48,232 bases of DNA from Elusimicrobiales bacterium (GTDB lineage: Bacteria > Elusimicrobiota > Elusimicrobia > Elusimicrobiales > Elusimicrobiaceae): contig JAQTYB010000006.1 of assembly GCA_028688475.1 (NCBI GenBank), positions 1 through 48,232 of the forward strand. Direction: 5' to 3'. The position numbers and the translations under genes are program-made. Below are positions 7,222-15,142 of the stretch, one piece after another (within the stretch, counting starts at the first letter, position 1; the number at the start of each line of letters is the position of its first letter). The notes beneath the pieces were generated by a model. That model had not been told where the DNA came from. It saw only the letters and a list, made by a program, of their open reading frames with translations, and did no database searches.

Positions 7222-8340
7222 TTAGTTGCACGTGTCGGCGCAAAACTGATTGGGACCGCATAATATGCCCGAACCGCAGCCACTATTATACGCGCAGCCC
7301 CAGGCCAGCGCGCAGGTGTCTGAAACTTTCTGCCACGTGCCCTGCGGGGCGCCGTTGACGCAGGAAACCTGCTTCTGCTCCGTGACGGCTCCCGTAAGGC
7401 CGGGGCAGCAACCCAGAGTCCGAGTCATCGGATTGGGTGACGGAAGCACGCAGGGAGCTTTCGGGGTAGGCGCAACGCAGGACTCCGAAACATCTTCCCA
7501 GTCGCTCTCCGTCACGGTCTGACCGGAGCAGGCATAAGTCTTCATCTGGGTGATTTTGCCAACGCCGTCGTCTGGACAGTTGACGGTTCTGGTCTTGGGT
7601 TCCGGCGGTACGCAGACATCGCAGTTTTGCGAAACCACAGTCCAGGCTCCAGCCGTCGGGCCGGGGCAGGTGTAGGAGCGCGCCTGCGTTATCGCGCCCG
7701 TCTTGCCGTCGGGGCAGTCTATGACCCGCGTTTCGTCCGCCGGCAGTATGCAGCCGCTCGACGCGGAGGCATACACGTCCATGCCGGACTGGAACCGGCA
7801 GCACAGCACGGCTCCGTAATCAGGCTGCGAATAGTCTATGAAGCTGCCTTCGTCGTTTGTGCCGCCCATCGCGACAAGGGTCCAGACCTCGCCGTTGGCG
7901 GGGCATTTGAGCCCGGGGACCCATTTGCAGACTCTGCCCAGCAGCGATTTTTGGAATAGAATGCTCCCGCCGTTCTTGGGGAACAGCTCTATCGAATCGC
8001 TCGCGCGCAGCACCAAATCGCCGGAGGGCCTGTAAAGACCGTACAAACCGGAAGGCAGCGGGTTGGCGGTGTTCAGCGCGGTATTCACCGCGTCAAAACC
8101 GCCGATGTAGATTCTGCTGGCGGGGGCGCCACCTGATTCGTTTCCTCCGCCCTCGGCGAACCCGCCTTTGTTGTCCTTCGGCGGATGCAAAAGCACGCTG
8201 TTCATGCTGGAGTATGTCTGCGGCCAATAAGTTGTCACGGAAAACTCCTCGGCGCGTGGCGCCGGAGGGGGAAGCAACGCCAGCGCCGCCGCCAGGAAAA
8301 TGCCGGCTGCGCTTCGCATCGTAAAATTCCGCCTGGACAT
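7222..8340 (-). CDS. Secreted Cys-rich repeat protein 1 of 3, 372 aa
   Basis: A signal peptide (hydrophobic GIFLAAALALLPPPAPRAEE, about residues 11-31) leads into a mature protein starting with FSVTTYWPQTYSSMN. The N-terminal half is Gly/Asn-rich with few Cys and ends in GRVCKW and AVLCCRF. The C-terminal half has three to four tandem units of about 40 residues with pattern CP-x-G-x-x-G-x-I-T-Q-x-R/K-x-Y-x-C-x-G...W-x-x-V-S-x-x-C. The units resemble small disulfide-bonded surface modules; a TSP1-like comparison is tempting but unproven. I start at ATG 8340, which has GAGGAG 4-5 nt upstream. It is the last gene of a three-gene unit, 17 nt after the previous one. Function unknown; an extracellular or surface location is inferred. 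Confidence 0.8.
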   Translation of the reverse strand: MSRRNFTMRSAAGIFLAAALALLPPPAPRAEEFSVTTYWPQTYSSMNSVLLHPPKDNKGGFAEGGGNESGGAPASRIYIGGFDAVNTALNTANPLPSGLYGLYRPSGDLVLRASDSIELFPKNGGSILFQKSLLGRVCKWVPGLKCPANGEVWTLVAMGGTNDEGSFIDYSQPDYGAVLCCRFQSGMDVYASASSGCILPADETRVIDCPDGKTGAITQARSYTCPGPTAGAWTVVSQNCDVCVPPEPKTRTVNCPDDGVGKITQMKTYACSGQTVTESDWEDVSESCVAPTPKAPCVLPSPNPMTRTLGCCPGLTGAVTEQKQVSCVNGAPQGTWQKVSDTCALAWGCAYNSGCGSGILCGPNQFCADTCN

Positions 8341-8357
8341 ATATCTCCTCAACCGGA

Positions 8358-9422
8358 CTAACATGTCCCCGTGCCGCAACACCAGGTATCATTCTGCGAA
8401 TGGTCAAGCCCGGAACAGCATTCGGTGCCGAGCGGCATTCTGTTCCCGTCGCGCGTGCAGATACGCCTGCAGGTGGTCGTGGTGGTCCCCCAGGGGCCGG
8501 CGACCGGAGTGGCGCCCGAGCAGCTCCAGGTCCGTGTCTGCGTAATGGTGCCTACCTGCGGATAAGGGCAATTCAATTCTTGTATCTCGTCTTTGGGTAA
8601 AACGCAGGTTTGCGGCGGCATGCAGGAATTGGCCACCGTCATCCAGGAACCCGCTACCTGGCCGGGGCAGGTATAAAACCTTATTTTGGTGATATTGCCG
8701 GTTTGTCCGGCGGGACAGGCATCCTTTGCGATATCGGGCGTGCGCGGGTAGCAGCGGGTATTTACCGCCGGCGTCCCCACGGCAGGCAGCGGCACTGCCG
8801 GCGCGGCGGTGGCGGAACTAAAGGTGAACGGTTCCACTACGCCGACGGCGCAGCAGAGCATGTAGCCGGAATTTTCCCCGATATCGCCGCTGTCATAGGT
8901 TATCCGCTTTTGACCGTCCGCGAGCGCTATCGCCACTGGCTGGGATACGGGGCAGTATACCTTATCGGCGTTCGGGGGTTTTTCGAGGGCTTTCCAGACG
9001 CAGAAACTAGACATATCGCCGTTGGAAGGCGGCGTAAGGCCGAGACTGCCCTTGATAATGATGTTCCGGTTCGCGGGGGAAAGATAAATATAGCCCCCCG
9101 GCGCGGCCACGTTGATATCCGTGCCGTCGGCGCCTGCCTTAACTATTCCCGTGAGAGCGCATCCGGAAGAATCAAGCAGCAGCTTGTTTTTGCCGCTATC
9201 GTCAAAAATACGCAATTCCGACGAGATGCCGTAGCCGACGGACATCACCATCGGCGGATAGTAGGTCTTGAGGGTTAAAGTTTCACCATACGCTCCATAC
9301 GGGCGCAGAGATGCAAAGAACAACGTCCCGCCGACCGCCGCGCCTGCCGCAATCCAACGGCGCAATCCGGGCAGAGCCTGAGACCGCGCGCTGCCGCTCA
9401 AATTGCCGAAAAGCTTTTTCAT
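8358..9422 (-). CDS. Secreted Cys-rich repeat protein 2 of 3, 354 aa
   Basis: The N-terminus has a basic stretch followed by a hydrophobic segment (about residues 22-42, WIAAGAAVGGTLFFASL). The mature part begins ETLTLKTYYPPMVMSVGYG, a phrase type I associate with exported proteins of Elusimicrobiota (recollection, not a search). The middle has SSFCVW and YMLCCAV, matching the paired-Cys positions of its two neighbours. The C-terminal half carries Cys repeats such as CPAGQTGNITKIRFYTCPG...VANSC and CPYPQVGTITQTRTWSCSG. It ends with a compact Cys cluster (ECCSG, WCCGTGTC). I favour ATG 9422 (AGGGA 7 nt upstream). ATG 9440, overlapping the upstream stop as ATGA, would add six residues and would be translationally coupled. 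Function unknown. Confidence 0.78.
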   Translation of the reverse strand: MKKLFGNLSGSARSQALPGLRRWIAAGAAVGGTLFFASLRPYGAYGETLTLKTYYPPMVMSVGYGISSELRIFDDSGKNKLLLDSSGCALTGIVKAGADGTDINVAAPGGYIYLSPANRNIIIKGSLGLTPPSNGDMSSFCVWKALEKPPNADKVYCPVSQPVAIALADGQKRITYDSGDIGENSGYMLCCAVGVVEPFTFSSATAAPAVPLPAVGTPAVNTRCYPRTPDIAKDACPAGQTGNITKIRFYTCPGQVAGSWMTVANSCMPPQTCVLPKDEIQELNCPYPQVGTITQTRTWSCSGATPVAGPWGTTTTTCRRICTRDGNRMPLGTECCSGLDHSQNDTWCCGTGTC

Positions 9423-9436
9423 AAGCGGTTCCCTGT

Positions 9437-10753
9437 TCATACGCAGCCCCAAAAACTCCAGTGTCCCCAGGTCTGGACTTTGCCGGAGCAGCAGCACCGG
9501 CCCCACTGGTTGCAGGTTACATTTCCCGTCGCCGCATTCCCCAGGGATGTCCATGTTGTTGTGCAAGATGAACCAGCGCAGGCCCCAGGCGGCAACGGCG
9601 TGCCGGCCAACTCCCAGGCACGTTTATCATCTGAGCTGAACGGCTGCCGCGTGCTTATGAATTGCCCGCTGCCGAGGCACGCAATCGTGCAGGCGCCCGA
9701 GACCGTCCTCCATTCGCCCGCCACCGGGATATTGTCTACGCAGGACCAGTCTCGCTGCTGCGTCTGCACCCCGGGCGAGTATTGTATGGGAAAGGTGGGA
9801 CAGGGCTGGCTCCGCGTCTCGGTGGCCGGAACCTTGCAGGTGCGGGTCAGGCAGGTATTGGCGATGGTCTTCCACGCGCCCGCCACGTTGCCGGGACAGG
9901 TGTAAGTCCGCATCTCCGTGATATCTCCCGAAAAGGTCGAGTTTGGCGGCGCATCCTTGTCCTCGGGGCACGGCGACTTGCGGAACTCCGGCGGCGATGC
10001 CGTGCAGACGCCGCAGGTGTTGGTGCTTGCCGCCCAAGCGGTATCGCCCTCAGGGACACCGCCGGTACAATGATATTTCCGTCCCTGTATGACGGACCCC
10101 GACTCGCAGTATACGATGCGCGTCTGCATATTGACGCCGGGACCGGAAGAAATAGGGTCGGAAGTCACCGGCAGCGTGGTGAATTTGCAGCAAAGAAACA
10201 GTTTCGCGCTGCCCATGTTCATGCACGGCCCGTACGCGATATGCGCCCCGCCGTCGGTTTGCGCGGCGGCGATAATCGTGCCCTGGCACTTATCGCTGAT
10301 TTGCCATGTGCACAGGTTCGACAGATACACCTGGCCACCCTCCGAATAATCCACCGGCACCACGGCGGACTTGTATTGCCCGTTGCTCTCCACGCCGCCG
10401 GTCACGGAGCCGGAGGCGGAAACCGCCGCCGCCCCCGTCTGGTTGGCGGTGAAAATGATGTTTCCCTCGGGCCGCAGCGACAGCGTGCGGTTCGAGCCGA
10501 ATATCGTGCCGGTATAGGTTGAATTGTCAACCGTCGTCGCCCCCCCCACGCTCGCGGAAGATATACCGACCAGCGCGGCATTAGCCCCGCCCACCTGCAA
10601 TTGCGTGGCGTAGTATCTGTACAGCGAGCCGCTGGGCGAAGGGTAGTAGCCGCCCTGAGCGAAAACCGCCGCCGGCAACAGGCAGGCGGCCAGCGCGGCG
10701 GCAATGCCGTAATGTTTGCGCACAAGCGGTCTTGCGTATTTAGTACCTGGCAT
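9437..10753 (-). CDS. Secreted Cys-rich repeat protein 3 of 3, 438 aa
   Basis: A signal peptide (HYGIAAALAACLLPAAVFAQ, about residues 14-33) precedes a mature protein starting GGYYPSPSGSLYRYYATQL. The first half is Gly/Ala/Thr-rich and beta-like (FGSNRTLSLRPEGNIIFTANQ). The second half begins at NLCTWQ and LFLCCKF and contains three Cys units (YCESGSVIQGRKYHCTGG..., GDITEMRTYTCPGNVAGAWKTIANTC, GVQTQQRDWSCVDNIPVAGEW). The C-terminus is Cys/Trp-rich (CNQWGRCCCSG...WGHWSFWGC). ATG 10753 lacks a strong ribosome-binding site, and a TTG at 10768 is an alternative. It is the first gene of the trio, with its own predicted promoter at 10819-10847. Its stop overlaps the possible ATG 9440 of the next gene. 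Confidence 0.78.
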   Translation of the reverse strand: MPGTKYARPLVRKHYGIAAALAACLLPAAVFAQGGYYPSPSGSLYRYYATQLQVGGANAALVGISSASVGGATTVDNSTYTGTIFGSNRTLSLRPEGNIIFTANQTGAAAVSASGSVTGGVESNGQYKSAVVPVDYSEGGQVYLSNLCTWQISDKCQGTIIAAAQTDGGAHIAYGPCMNMGSAKLFLCCKFTTLPVTSDPISSGPGVNMQTRIVYCESGSVIQGRKYHCTGGVPEGDTAWAASTNTCGVCTASPPEFRKSPCPEDKDAPPNSTFSGDITEMRTYTCPGNVAGAWKTIANTCLTRTCKVPATETRSQPCPTFPIQYSPGVQTQQRDWSCVDNIPVAGEWRTVSGACTIACLGSGQFISTRQPFSSDDKRAWELAGTPLPPGACAGSSCTTTWTSLGNAATGNVTCNQWGRCCCSGKVQTWGHWSFWGCV

Positions 10754-10818
10754 AGGTGAATTATTCAATCCCCGCCGGATAAAACCCGGCTGCGGAAATA
10801 AATTGCGCGGCCAGTATG

Positions 10819-10847
10819 ATTATACAGCGCCGTTTTCGCCCGCGCAA
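10819..10847 (-). promoter_or_regulatory. Promoter for the Cys-rich trio
   Basis: On the minus strand TTGCGC (10842-10847) is separated by 17 bp from a perfect TATAAT (10819-10824). The predicted start near 10812 gives a leader of about 59 nt before ATG 10753. This separates the trio from the upstream glycine-rich gene, although read-through is possible. Confidence 0.5.
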
Positions 10848-10885
10848 GCCTGCATATGCGCCCGCCCGGTGGTATGCCGGCCGCT

Positions 10886-12244
10886 TCAGGGCGTGTAGGT
10901 AATGACGATGAGTCCGCCCGCGCCCGCGCCGCCGGCGCCCGTGCTGCTGCCGTTATTGTAACCGCCGCCACCGCCGCCGCCATAGCCGCCGCCGGTCCCG
11001 CCGATGCCGCCGTTGCTGCCTCCGCCGCCACCGCCGCCAGGGCCGTAGGCGGAACTCCAAACCAGTCCTGCGCCGCCGGCGCCGCCGCTGACGCCGTTGT
11101 AGCCGCCCGCGCCACCGCCGCCGCCATAGCCCGCTGAGGCGCTGCCGTTGCCGCCGTTGGGAACGCCGCCTCCACCGCCGGCGGAGTTGTTTCCGCCCGC
11201 GCCGCCAGTGCCTGAACTGCCGGCGGAGCCTGCGGTGCCGCCATCGCTGCCACCGCCGCCGCCGCCGCCCCAAGCGGTGCCGCTGTTGCCTATTCCGCCG
11301 TCTTTGCCGGCGCCATGCGGACCTGCGGCGCCGCCCCCGCCGCCGCCGGTGTTGAGACTGCCGGTGTTGGTTGCGCCTGCGCCGCCGCTGGAGCCGGTGC
11401 CGGCGCCCACGGTGCCGCCGGAACCTCCGGTTCCGTGGTTGGCCGCCGCGCCGCCGTGCGCGCAAGCGTACGCGCTCGCGCAGCCGGAACCGCCGAACCA
11501 ACTGTCTCCGCCATTGGTGCCGTTGCCTCCGCCGGCGGCTCCGGCGGCTCCGGCGGAACCCACTCCATAAGAAACAACGTCGCCGATAAGAAAGCTCTGG
11601 TTAGTGGCCTTTGCATAGGCCGCGCCGCCGCCACCCGCTTCGTAAGCCAGTCCGTTTGCTCCGCCGCTGCCGCCGCCTCCGCCGCCGATAACCTCTATGG
11701 TGTTATTGCTGCTGTTCCAGCAGGTGGGCACCGTCCAGGAACCCGACCCCGAAGTCAGAACGGTAACCACCGCGGTGCCAACCTGGCAAGGCTGGGTTAC
11801 GCCCACGGAATACCAGGTGCTGTTTATGTAGGCCTCAAGCTGCCGGGTTGTGGTGTTGTAGCGTATGTCGCCGTTTGCGGGCGAGCCCGTCCGCTGCGCC
11901 GTCGTGCCCGCAGGGACTCGCAGCGAGTCGGTCTTGGCGGACAGGTCAAGCGAGACAGCCGGACTCGCTGTTCCTATGCCGAGGCGTTTATTGGAGTTAT
12001 CCCAGAATAAATCGCTGACACCGCCGAAGGAGCCGGAGTTATTGAACTGAACATAGCCGTTCGAGCCGCCGGTGGTGCTGCTGCTCATGTAAACCCAACT
12101 GCCCGAATCGTTGCAGTATTGCATCACGCTGGAGATATACTTCATCTGCCCCGGCGTGCCCGCCGTGGGAGTCGTGCAATTGGCGGCGAACGCAACGCCG
12201 CAAAACAACATTGCCGCCAGATAAATCGAAGCTGTTTTAAGCAT
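10886..12244 (-). CDS. Secreted protein with large glycine-rich domain, 452 aa
   Basis: A signal peptide (LKTASIYLAAMLFCGVAFA) is cleaved before ANCTTPTAGTPGQ. Residues about 20-140 resemble tail-fibre or surface 'peptide-plus-stalk' regions: GGSNGYVQFNNSGSF, KRLGIGTASPAVSLDL and GDIRYNTTTRQLEAYINSTWYS are phrases typical of phage-tail-like and chaperone-of-endosialidase-type exported proteins. After a WTVPTCW...IEVIGGGGGG hinge, about 250 residues are dominated by GG, GGAG and GGGGG runs, ending LIVITYTP as in glycine-rich tail-fibre or adhesin domains. ATG 12244 is preceded by AAGGGG. The 750-bp coding stretch of GCCGCC-like repeats is prone to slippage or assembly error. Function unknown; an adhesin or surface fibre is my inference. 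Its neighbours are the three Cys-rich exported proteins. Confidence 0.8.
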   Translation of the reverse strand: MLKTASIYLAAMLFCGVAFAANCTTPTAGTPGQMKYISSVMQYCNDSGSWVYMSSSTTGGSNGYVQFNNSGSFGGVSDLFWDNSNKRLGIGTASPAVSLDLSAKTDSLRVPAGTTAQRTGSPANGDIRYNTTTRQLEAYINSTWYSVGVTQPCQVGTAVVTVLTSGSGSWTVPTCWNSSNNTIEVIGGGGGGSGGANGLAYEAGGGGAAYAKATNQSFLIGDVVSYGVGSAGAAGAAGGGNGTNGGDSWFGGSGCASAYACAHGGAAANHGTGGSGGTVGAGTGSSGGAGATNTGSLNTGGGGGGAAGPHGAGKDGGIGNSGTAWGGGGGGGSDGGTAGSAGSSGTGGAGGNNSAGGGGGVPNGGNGSASAGYGGGGGAGGYNGVSGGAGGAGLVWSSAYGPGGGGGGGSNGGIGGTGGGYGGGGGGGYNNGSSTGAGGAGAGGLIVITYTP

Positions 12245-12320
12245 TTGTTTCCCCTTTGATTTTCCTGACACTCACCATGCCGCCGGATATGCCGAGCGGC
12301 ACGGTATAAACCTCAATGAT

Positions 12321-12349
12321 AGTCTACCTTCCGTAAATGCAGCCGTCAA
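12321..12349 (-). promoter_or_regulatory. Promoter of the glycine-rich surface gene
   Basis: On the minus strand TTGACG (12344-12349) and TAGACT (12321-12326) are separated by 17 bp. The predicted start near 12314 gives a leader of about 70 nt. The 287-bp palindromic repeat begins only 4 bp upstream of the -35. Confidence 0.5.
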
Positions 12350-12353
12350 TAGT

Positions 12354-12640
12354 CTCACTGCGTCACAAACACCATTTCTTGATGAATACGAGCCACGAAA
12401 CACACGAAATACACGAAAACTGAGGGGCCTTTTCAACAACATAACTCAGCCGCAGATAAACACAGATACTCGCAGATTAAAAGCAAAAACTGTTTTTGTC
12501 TGCCTTATATCTGCGAAAATCTGCGTTCATCTGCGGCTAAAATTCCGTTGTTTGTGTTGTTTGTTCCTCTTTCGTGTATTTCGTGTGTTTCGTGGCTAAA
12601 ATGCAGCCCTGCAGCTTTGTTGTGTTTACGGCGCAGTAAG
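12354..12640. repeat. 287-bp palindromic repeat (family C, copy 1)
   Basis: Nested inverted repeats include AGCCACGAAACACACGAAAT near 12391 against its complement ending near 12597, and CGCAGAT-type arms around 12453-12475 against 12508-12537. The ends CTCACTGCG (12354) and CGCAGTAAG (12640) are near-complementary. A second copy, in opposite orientation, lies at 43875-44158: the right end here matches the left end there and vice versa. No ORF of note is inside. It fills the gap between the glycine-rich gene's promoter and the csp stop codon, ending 1 bp before that stop. Confidence 0.9.
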
Positions 12641-12641
12641 T

Positions 12642-12848
12642 TCAGGAGGATTTCGTGACGTTGATGGCTTTGGGGCCCTTGTCGGAGTCGGCGGTCTCGA
12701 ACTCCACTTCCTGCCCCTCGGTCAGGCTCTTGTAGCCGTCGCCCGAGATTGACGAGTAATGGACAAACAAATCCTTGGAGCCATCCTCAGGGGTGATGAA
12801 CCCGTAGCCTTTCTGGTTGTTGAACCACTTCACTTTGCCTTTTGCCAT
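12642..12848 (-). CDS. csp: Cold-shock-domain protein (CspA family)
   Basis: A 68-residue single cold-shock domain with both RNA-binding motifs intact: [11 protein letters not shown] (RNP1) and DLFVHYSSI (RNP2). It begins [10 protein letters not shown] and ends AINVTKSS. Family members bind single-stranded RNA or DNA and melt RNA secondary structure in the cytoplasm. The start at 12848 has an AGGAAAAGG ribosome-binding site. The predicted promoter at 12922-12930 leaves a 5' leader of about 66 nt, in keeping with the structured leaders of csp genes. The stop codon abuts a 287-bp palindrome that may also end the transcript. Confidence 0.96.
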   Translation of the reverse strand: MAKGKVKWFNNQKGYGFITPEDGSKDLFVHYSSISGDGYKSLTEGQEVEFETADSDKGPKAINVTKSS

Positions 12849-12921
12849 TTCCTTTTCCTCTTTTTCACTAGCGAACTCGCTGTCTTGCTATTGCAGGAAC
12901 ACAGCGTATTCCCTAGAGACA

Positions 12922-12930
12922 ATTATATCA
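12922..12930 (-). promoter_or_regulatory. Extended -10 promoter TGA-TATAAT for csp
   Basis: A perfect TATAAT (hexamer 12922-12927 on the minus strand) is preceded by TGA. The predicted start is near 12915. The same 9-mer drives the divergent PBP gene 37 bp away. Confidence 0.6.
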
Positions 12931-12966
12931 TAAAACTCCAGCAAAGCACGCCCCGCCCGCTTTCCG

Positions 12967-12975
12967 TGATATAAT
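12967..12975 (+). promoter_or_regulatory. Extended -10 promoter TGA-TATAAT for the PBP gene
   Basis: TGA (12967-12969) precedes a perfect TATAAT (12970-12975). The predicted start near 12982 is 3 nt before ATG 12985, so the message would be almost leaderless. The upstream GAAGG would then fall mostly outside the transcript. Confidence 0.6.
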
Positions 12976-12984
12976 CTTGAAGGC

Positions 12985-15120
12985 ATGAGAAAACTATTCA
13001 CCGCTGTCCGGCGGTCGCCGGCGCGCCGCGCGGTTTATACGGCCGCGCTGGCGCTTGTGCTTTGCATAGCCGGCTTCGGCGCGTTTTTGCGCTACGTGCT
13101 GTCGGGCCTGCCGTCCACGAACGGGCTGGAGGAATACACTCCCTCGCTCACCACGCGCGTGTACGACGCCAACGGCAAATCCATAGCGGATTTCTCCATA
13201 CAGCGCCGCGCGCTGATTCCGCTGTCGCGGATACCGGTGGACCTGCAAAACGCCGTCATCGCCACCGAGGACAACGATTTCTTCGGCCATTACGGCATTT
13301 CCCCCAAAGGGATGCTGCGCTCGCTTTTCAACGACTTGCTGCACCGCCGCGCCGCGCAGGGCGCGTCCACCGTCACGCAGCAGCTCGCGCGCCAGATTTT
13401 CCTCACGCCGGAAAAGAAAGTCATCCGCAAAATCCGCGAAATCATCATCGCTTTCCAGATAGAGCGGCGTTTCAGCAAGGAAGAGATACTGCAAATGTAT
13501 CTCAACCAGATTTATTTCGGCGAAAGCGCCCACGGCGCGGGCGAGGCGGCCCGGGTCTATTTCGGCAAGGACGTGAGCCAGTTGACTCTGCCCGAATCGG
13601 CGCTGCTGGCCGGACTCATACAACTGCCCGGGAAATACTCGCCGTTCCGCAACGCGCCGCTCGCCAAGTGGCGGCGCAGCATAGTGCTGCTGCGCATGCA
13701 GGAGGAGGGCTACATCTCCAAAGCCGAGCGCGAGGCGGCCAACAACGAGCCGCTGCCGGCGGTAAAACCGCTTTACGCGGCCACGCAGGCCCCCTACTTC
13801 GCGGAATATGTGCGCCAGTATCTCGAAGGGAAATACGGCGTGAACATGCTTTATCAGGGCGGGCTGAAGGTGCACACCACGCTGGATTTGGACGCGCAGC
13901 GCGCCGCCGAGCGGATAATGGAGAAGAACCTTCAGGCCATAGACGCCGACGTGGCGAAGGAAGCCGATAAAACCGCCGGAAACGGCGAGTTCGACGCCGA
14001 CGCCTCCACCCGCGCGCTGCGCATGCAGGGCGCGTTTCTGATGCTGGACATAAAAACCGGCGCCATCAAGGTGCTCATCGGCGGGCGCGATTACAAGGAG
14101 ACGCAGTTCAACCGCGCCATACAGGCCAACCGCCAGCCGGGCTCCACCTTCAAGCCGTTCGTGTGGATGACCGCGCTGCAAAACGGCTACACCCCCGCCA
14201 CGCTGGTGGACGATGTTCCGATGGCCTATTACTACGACGGACGCGACTGGCGGCTTTTCGAGGGCGCCACCGACCAGTATTCCATCCGCCTCGCCACGCA
14301 GCCGTTCGTGGGCAGCAAGGATTTCAAAATCTGGGTGCCTAACAATTTCGACTACAAGACGCTCGGCAAAATCACGCTGCGGCGCGGGCTGGAGCTGTCG
14401 CGCAACCTCGTCTCGGTAAGCCTCGTTGACAAATTAGGGCCCACGCTCGTAGTGGAAACGGCCAGGCGCGCAGGCATCCGCAAAAAGCTTGACCCCGTGC
14501 CCTCTTTGGGGCTCGGCACCTCCGCTGTGCCGCTTATAGAGATGGTCAACGCCTTCGCCACTTTCGCCAACGGCGGCATCCGCGTGGAGCCGTTCGCGGT
14601 TTCCCGCGTGGAGGACCAGCAGGGCCGCGTGCTCGAAGAGCACGTGCCGGGCGAGACCGAGGCTTTCGCGCCCAATTATTCCTTCGTGCTGACCAACATG
14701 ATGCGCGGCGTCGTCGAGCGCGGCACCGGCGCGCGCGCGCGCTCCCTCAACCGCCCCATCGCCGGCAAAACCGGCACCAGCCAGGACCACCGCGACATGT
14801 GGTTCATCGGCTCCACGCCCGACGTGACGGCGGGCGCGTGGATGGGCTACGACGATGTTTCCATCACCATAGAAAGCCGGGACTGGACCGGCGGCTCCAC
14901 CGTGGTGCCGTGGTGGACTGAAATCATGGGCGAACTGCTCAGGGACCAGCCCGCGCGCCAGTTTCCTGTGCCCGAAGGCGTTTCGTTCGTGCTGATAGAT
15001 TCGGTTTCGGGCAAGCTCGCGCTGCCGACCTGCCCGGCGAAAAACAAGTTCCTCGAAGCCTTCGTGAAAGGCACCGAGCCCAAAACTTTCTGCGACATAG
15101 ACCACGACAGAGGGCAGTAG
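12985..15120 (+). CDS. mrcA: Penicillin-binding protein 1A, bifunctional transglycosylase/transpeptidase
   Basis: Class A PBP of 711 residues that polymerises and cross-links peptidoglycan at the outer face of the inner membrane. A basic N-terminus and one membrane segment (about 15-38) precede the GT51 domain, with catalytic ATEDNDFF (E95), GASTVTQQLAR and the FSKEEILQMYLNQIYFG motif. The transpeptidase domain has SxxK as STFK (S387-K390), SxN as SRN (S472-N474) and KTGT (K595). The length is shorter than E. coli PBP1a (850) and lacks a large inserted OB-like domain. It starts at ATG 12985 behind a near-leaderless promoter and is divergent from csp. mfd follows 22 nt after the stop and may be co-transcribed. 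Confidence 0.95.
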   Translation: MRKLFTAVRRSPARRAVYTAALALVLCIAGFGAFLRYVLSGLPSTNGLEEYTPSLTTRVYDANGKSIADFSIQRRALIPLSRIPVDLQNAVIATEDNDFFGHYGISPKGMLRSLFNDLLHRRAAQGASTVTQQLARQIFLTPEKKVIRKIREIIIAFQIERRFSKEEILQMYLNQIYFGESAHGAGEAARVYFGKDVSQLTLPESALLAGLIQLPGKYSPFRNAPLAKWRRSIVLLRMQEEGYISKAEREAANNEPLPAVKPLYAATQAPYFAEYVRQYLEGKYGVNMLYQGGLKVHTTLDLDAQRAAERIMEKNLQAIDADVAKEADKTAGNGEFDADASTRALRMQGAFLMLDIKTGAIKVLIGGRDYKETQFNRAIQANRQPGSTFKPFVWMTALQNGYTPATLVDDVPMAYYYDGRDWRLFEGATDQYSIRLATQPFVGSKDFKIWVPNNFDYKTLGKITLRRGLELSRNLVSVSLVDKLGPTLVVETARRAGIRKKLDPVPSLGLGTSAVPLIEMVNAFATFANGGIRVEPFAVSRVEDQQGRVLEEHVPGETEAFAPNYSFVLTNMMRGVVERGTGARARSLNRPIAGKTGTSQDHRDMWFIGSTPDVTAGAWMGYDDVSITIESRDWTGGSTVVPWWTEIMGELLRDQPARQFPVPEGVSFVLIDSVSGKLALPTCPAKNKFLEAFVKGTEPKTFCDIDHDRGQ

Positions 15121-15142
15121 CTGCCCGCCGCCTGTCATAAAT

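Noticed and set aside
11148..11570. Proline-rich plus-strand frame opposite the glycine-rich gene
   Set aside because: Poly-Pro is the mirror image of poly-Gly coding on the other strand; no start signal or motif.
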